DNA of 8,261 nt from BMS3Bbin07 sp036244995. Its GTDB lineage: Bacteria > Nitrospirota > Thermodesulfovibrionia > Thermodesulfovibrionales > JdFR-85. Shown here piece after piece: positions 6,972 through 8,261 of the stretch (position 1 is the first letter of the stretch; each line of letters starts with the position of its first letter). The stretch covers positions 1 through 8,261 of the forward strand of contig BTTF01000091.1 in assembly GCA_036244995.1 (NCBI GenBank), in the 5' to 3' direction. Made by a program: the position numbers and the translations under genes. A model generated the notes under the pieces. The model ran no database searches. It had not been told where the DNA came from and saw nothing but the letters and a program-made list of their open reading frames with translations.

Positions 6972-7004
6972 CTCCGTTTTTTTCTGTCTGCCCTCTCCGT
7001 TTTT
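6962..7004. repeat. Tandem 20-bp direct repeat
   Basis: The same 20 bases (TGTCTGCCC followed by CTC-rich sequence and five T) occur at 6962-6981 and 6985-7004, with a period of 23. The first copy shares its left end with the right arm of the adjoining palindrome, so the second copy looks like a partial duplication of that element. Confidence 0.75.
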
Positions 7005-7081
7005 CTCCATGCCCGGCAGGAATACCGGGGTAAAACATCGGACGGTCTATATTAAGGCTTTTCCTTCAATAAGGCAATCCA

Positions 7082-7192
7082 TCACTGTTTCAGAACATAA
7101 ACCCTGTCACCCGCACAGACAACTGTAGTCCTGCCTTTACGTAAATTTTCTAATCCATGCTCAACCATCCGTTCAAAAACACGTTCACGCAT
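7082..7192 (-). CDS. Small ORF or gene fragment, 36 residues, unrecognised
   Basis: On the - strand ATG 7192 to TGA 7082 reads MRERVFERMVEHGLENL, then a basic turn and the strand-like ending TTVVCAGDRVYVLKQ. The composition is protein-like: an amphipathic helix followed by two short hydrophobic strands. There is no Shine-Dalgarno, and the same frame stays open upstream into the neighbouring repeat element (at least to 7230), so this may be the C-terminal stub of a longer gene cut off when the element inserted. No family is assigned. It ends 159 bases before the helicase start and is on the same strand. Confidence 0.3.
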   Translation of the reverse strand: MRERVFERMVEHGLENLRKGRTTVVCAGDRVYVLKQ

Positions 7193-7217
7193 TATTTTCA
7201 AGATTAAACATGATATT

Positions 7218-7370
7218 CTCGTAAAAAGTCAGAAAGCAGCGTTTCTTGTCATTGCGAGCACCTTTTTCTGTCATTGCGAGCGGAGCGAAGCAATCTCTAT
7301 CTGTCTGCTTTTAAAACAGATTGCTTCGTCGCTTTGCTCCTCGCAATGACAATCATGGACTTTTTACGAG
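7218..7370. mobile_element. MITE-like palindromic element with 13-bp terminal inverted repeats
   Basis: The ends CTCGTAAAAAGTC (7218-7230) and GACTTTTTACGAG (7358-7370) are perfect 13-bp inverted repeats. Inside is a second, imperfect inverted repeat: GTCATTGCGAG to AAGCAATCT (7270-7296) against AGATTGCTTCG to GCAATGAC (7318-7350), plus an extra direct half-copy TGTCATTGCGAGC at 7247-7259 matching 7269-7281. The 153-bp element has no coding capacity and would fold into a long hairpin, so it would need a transposase supplied in trans. No clear target-site duplication is visible at the edges. The GTCATTGCGAG core is a repeat I associate with many environmental bacterial genomes; its copy number here cannot be judged. 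Confidence 0.7.
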
Positions 7371-7594
7371 TTCATAAAACATAGATAGTTCAAAAGAGGG
7401 AGGGACAGGCCGGGCTTGGGACAGGATGAAAATATGTTTGAAAGGACTTTTTCTCCTCTTTCGTTCGTGCTGACAAAATGATGCAGTAAGCATAAAGAGC
7501 AATCCTGCATTTCTTCTACCCTCTTGGGTATATGAGGATTGAATGTCTTCTGTTACAACTCGGGAATGCGGCCTCCTTAGACGACCTTTTGGGC

Positions 7595-7623
7595 TTGACA
7601 AATATAACTATATGCGTTATATT
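7595..7623 (+). promoter_or_regulatory. higBA promoter
   Basis: TTGACA (7595-7600), a 17-base spacer and TATATT (7618-7623) make a strong sigma-70 promoter directly before the toxin gene. Transcription is predicted to begin at 7629-7630, at or beside the GTG used as the higB start. Confidence 0.8.
7601..7623. promoter_or_regulatory. Probable HigA operator palindrome
   Basis: AATATAAC (7601-7608) and GTTATATT (7616-7623) form a perfect 8-bp inverted repeat with a 7-base centre. It fills the whole spacer and the -10 hexamer of the higBA promoter, so a bound HigA dimer would block RNA polymerase. Position and symmetry fit HigA autorepression; binding itself is inferred. Confidence 0.75.
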
Positions 7624-7629
7624 GTTAAA

Positions 7630-7914
7630 GTGATCAAGGATTTTTATGACAAGGAGAGCGAAAAATTATACTTGACAGGAAAAAGCCGGAGATTGCCACA
7701 AAATATAATGAGTACAGCATTACGAAAAATGGAACAAATAAATGCTGCTGCACGGATTGAAGATTTGAAAATTTTCCCAGGGAACAGGCTTGAACAACTG
7801 AAAGGCAAAATGAAAGGAAATCACAGTATAAGAATCAATGATCAATGGCGCATTGTTTTTAACTTTTCTGATGGCAATGCGTATGACGTTGAAATAACAG
7901 ACTATCACAAATAG
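7630..7914 (+). CDS. higB: HigB-type RelE/ParE-family toxin
   Basis: 94 residues from GTG 7630. The sequence follows the HigB family along its length: MIKDFYDKESEKLYLTG, RRLP, ALRKMEQINAA, LKIFPGNRLEQLKG (46-59), SIRINDQWRIVF (66-77), NAYDVEITDYH (83-93). HigB toxins are ribosome-dependent mRNA endonucleases neutralised by HigA. The GTG is preferred because family members begin at this point (MI-SF-type start) and because the ATG at 7612, in the same frame, lies between the -35 and -10 elements and would not be in the main transcript. With transcription starting about 7629-7630 the mRNA would be leaderless. No Shine-Dalgarno precedes the GTG. Toxin-first order with the antitoxin ten bases downstream is the usual higBA layout. 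The gene appears full length and intact. Confidence 0.92.
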   Translation: MIKDFYDKESEKLYLTGKSRRLPQNIMSTALRKMEQINAAARIEDLKIFPGNRLEQLKGKMKGNHSIRINDQWRIVFNFSDGNAYDVEITDYHK

Positions 7915-7924
7915 GAGGACCACG

Positions 7925-8224
7925 ATGTATATGATTGAGAGAGAACCGATCCATCCGGGAAAAATTTTGCTGGATGATCTAATGAAACCACTGGGGATAA
8001 CTCAGAAGGAACTTGCCATGGAATTAAAGACATCTTTCAGAACGGTTAATGAGATCGTCAATGGCAAAAGGGCTGTTTCTCCCGATATGGCCTTGAGGCT
8101 TTCCAAATATTTTGGGATGAGTGCTGATTTCTGGCTCAATGCACAGAAAAATTATGACCTTCAAAAAGCATGGCAAAAGAATAAAGACATCATTAAGGGA
8201 ATAACCACAAGGAAGGCAGCCTGA
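7925..8224 (+). CDS. higA: HigA antitoxin, XRE-family HTH regulator
   Basis: 99 residues. AGGAGG (7913-7918), overlapping the higB stop, lies six bases before the ATG at 7925; a second ATG two codons on is possible but less well spaced. The N-terminal PIHPGKILLDDLMKPLG is the HigA signature, followed by an XRE helix-turn-helix: ITQKELAMEL (25-34), TSFRTVNEIVNGKRAVSPDMALRLSKYFG (36-64), then SADFWLNAQKNYDLQKAW. HigA binds and neutralises HigB and represses the operon, most likely through the palindrome in the promoter. The strong ribosome site compared with none for higB favours antitoxin excess. After the stop only 37 bases remain, with no terminator seen. Confidence 0.95.
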   Translation: MYMIEREPIHPGKILLDDLMKPLGITQKELAMELKTSFRTVNEIVNGKRAVSPDMALRLSKYFGMSADFWLNAQKNYDLQKAWQKNKDIIKGITTRKAA

Positions 8225-8261
8225 CTCGTTACAACGGCCATCTATTAAAAACAGTGATGTT

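Larger units (their letters stand above)
6923..7594. other. Repeat-rich intergenic region between helicase and higBA
   Basis: About 670 bases lack a convincing full-length gene. From left to right it holds the palindrome and tandem repeat next to the helicase gene, a small hairpin (CCCGG 7012-7016 with CCGGG 7025-7029), an orphan 36-codon ORF on the - strand, a MITE-like element (7218-7370), and 7371-7594. In that last part I see only a short direct repeat (GGGACAGG at 7402-7409 and 7418-7425) before the higB promoter. No tRNA, riboswitch or CRISPR structure was seen. Confidence 0.6.

Noticed and set aside
6962..7004. CRISPR array
   Set aside because: There are only two 20-bp copies separated by three bases, with no spacers and no cas genes.
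6534..7010. 158-codon - strand ORF running through the repeat block into the helicase gene
   Set aside because: It is out of frame with the helicase motifs over most of its length and the repeat-encoded start is an artefact of the duplication.
7353..7601. 82-codon - strand ORF between the repeat element and higB
   Set aside because: It starts inside the higB promoter region, ends inside the repeat element, and has neither ribosome site nor recognisable sequence pattern.

Overview
The window looks like bacterial chromosome with housekeeping genes and an accessory right end. It has moderate GC, E. coli-like promoter hexamers, a DsrE2-type sulfur-trafficking protein, a decayed four-helix-bundle gene, a degenerate kinase/receiver plus HDOD pair, and a dispersed palindrome containing GTCATTGCGAG. 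Together these suggest an anaerobic Gram-negative lineage such as Nitrospirota (Thermodesulfovibrionia-like) or Desulfobacterota. That placement is inference; no rRNA or other decisive marker is present.

Layout. At 1-154 lies the broken remnant of a four-helix-bundle (S23-like) gene. It abuts a two-gene signalling operon on the + strand: a kinase-derived protein that has lost its phosphoacceptor domain and key ATP-binding residues but keeps an intact receiver domain (155-1084), overlapped by an HDOD-domain gene starting at TTG (1081-1902). A monocistronic DsrE2-like gene follows (2081-2569), with a perfect consensus promoter upstream and a strong intrinsic terminator downstream. Convergent to it are two housekeeping genes on the - strand: ftsH (2739-4628) and a Rep/PcrA-type helicase (4904-6922). 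ftsH has its own candidate promoter inside a 9-bp direct repeat. It is preceded by a 22-codon leader ORF that has a good Shine-Dalgarno and whose stop overlaps the ftsH start.

The 6923-7629 gap has no convincing full gene. It holds a palindromic/tandem repeat block in front of the helicase, an orphan 36-codon ORF on the - strand, and a 153-bp MITE-like element with perfect 13-bp terminal inverted repeats. The right end is a higBA toxin-antitoxin operon on the + strand. Its promoter and operator palindrome sit so close to the toxin start that the toxin mRNA is predicted to be leaderless from a GTG codon.

How the genes relate: the receiver and HDOD proteins are probably translationally coupled and may act as one output module of a phosphorelay whose kinase is elsewhere. 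FtsH, the helicase and the DsrE2 protein are independent units. higBA is a self-regulating accessory module beside a mobile repeat. I saw no clearly new multi-gene system. The least ordinary items are the eroded kinase-receiver protein, the ftsH leader ORF with its repeat-flanked promoter, and the leaderless higB arrangement.
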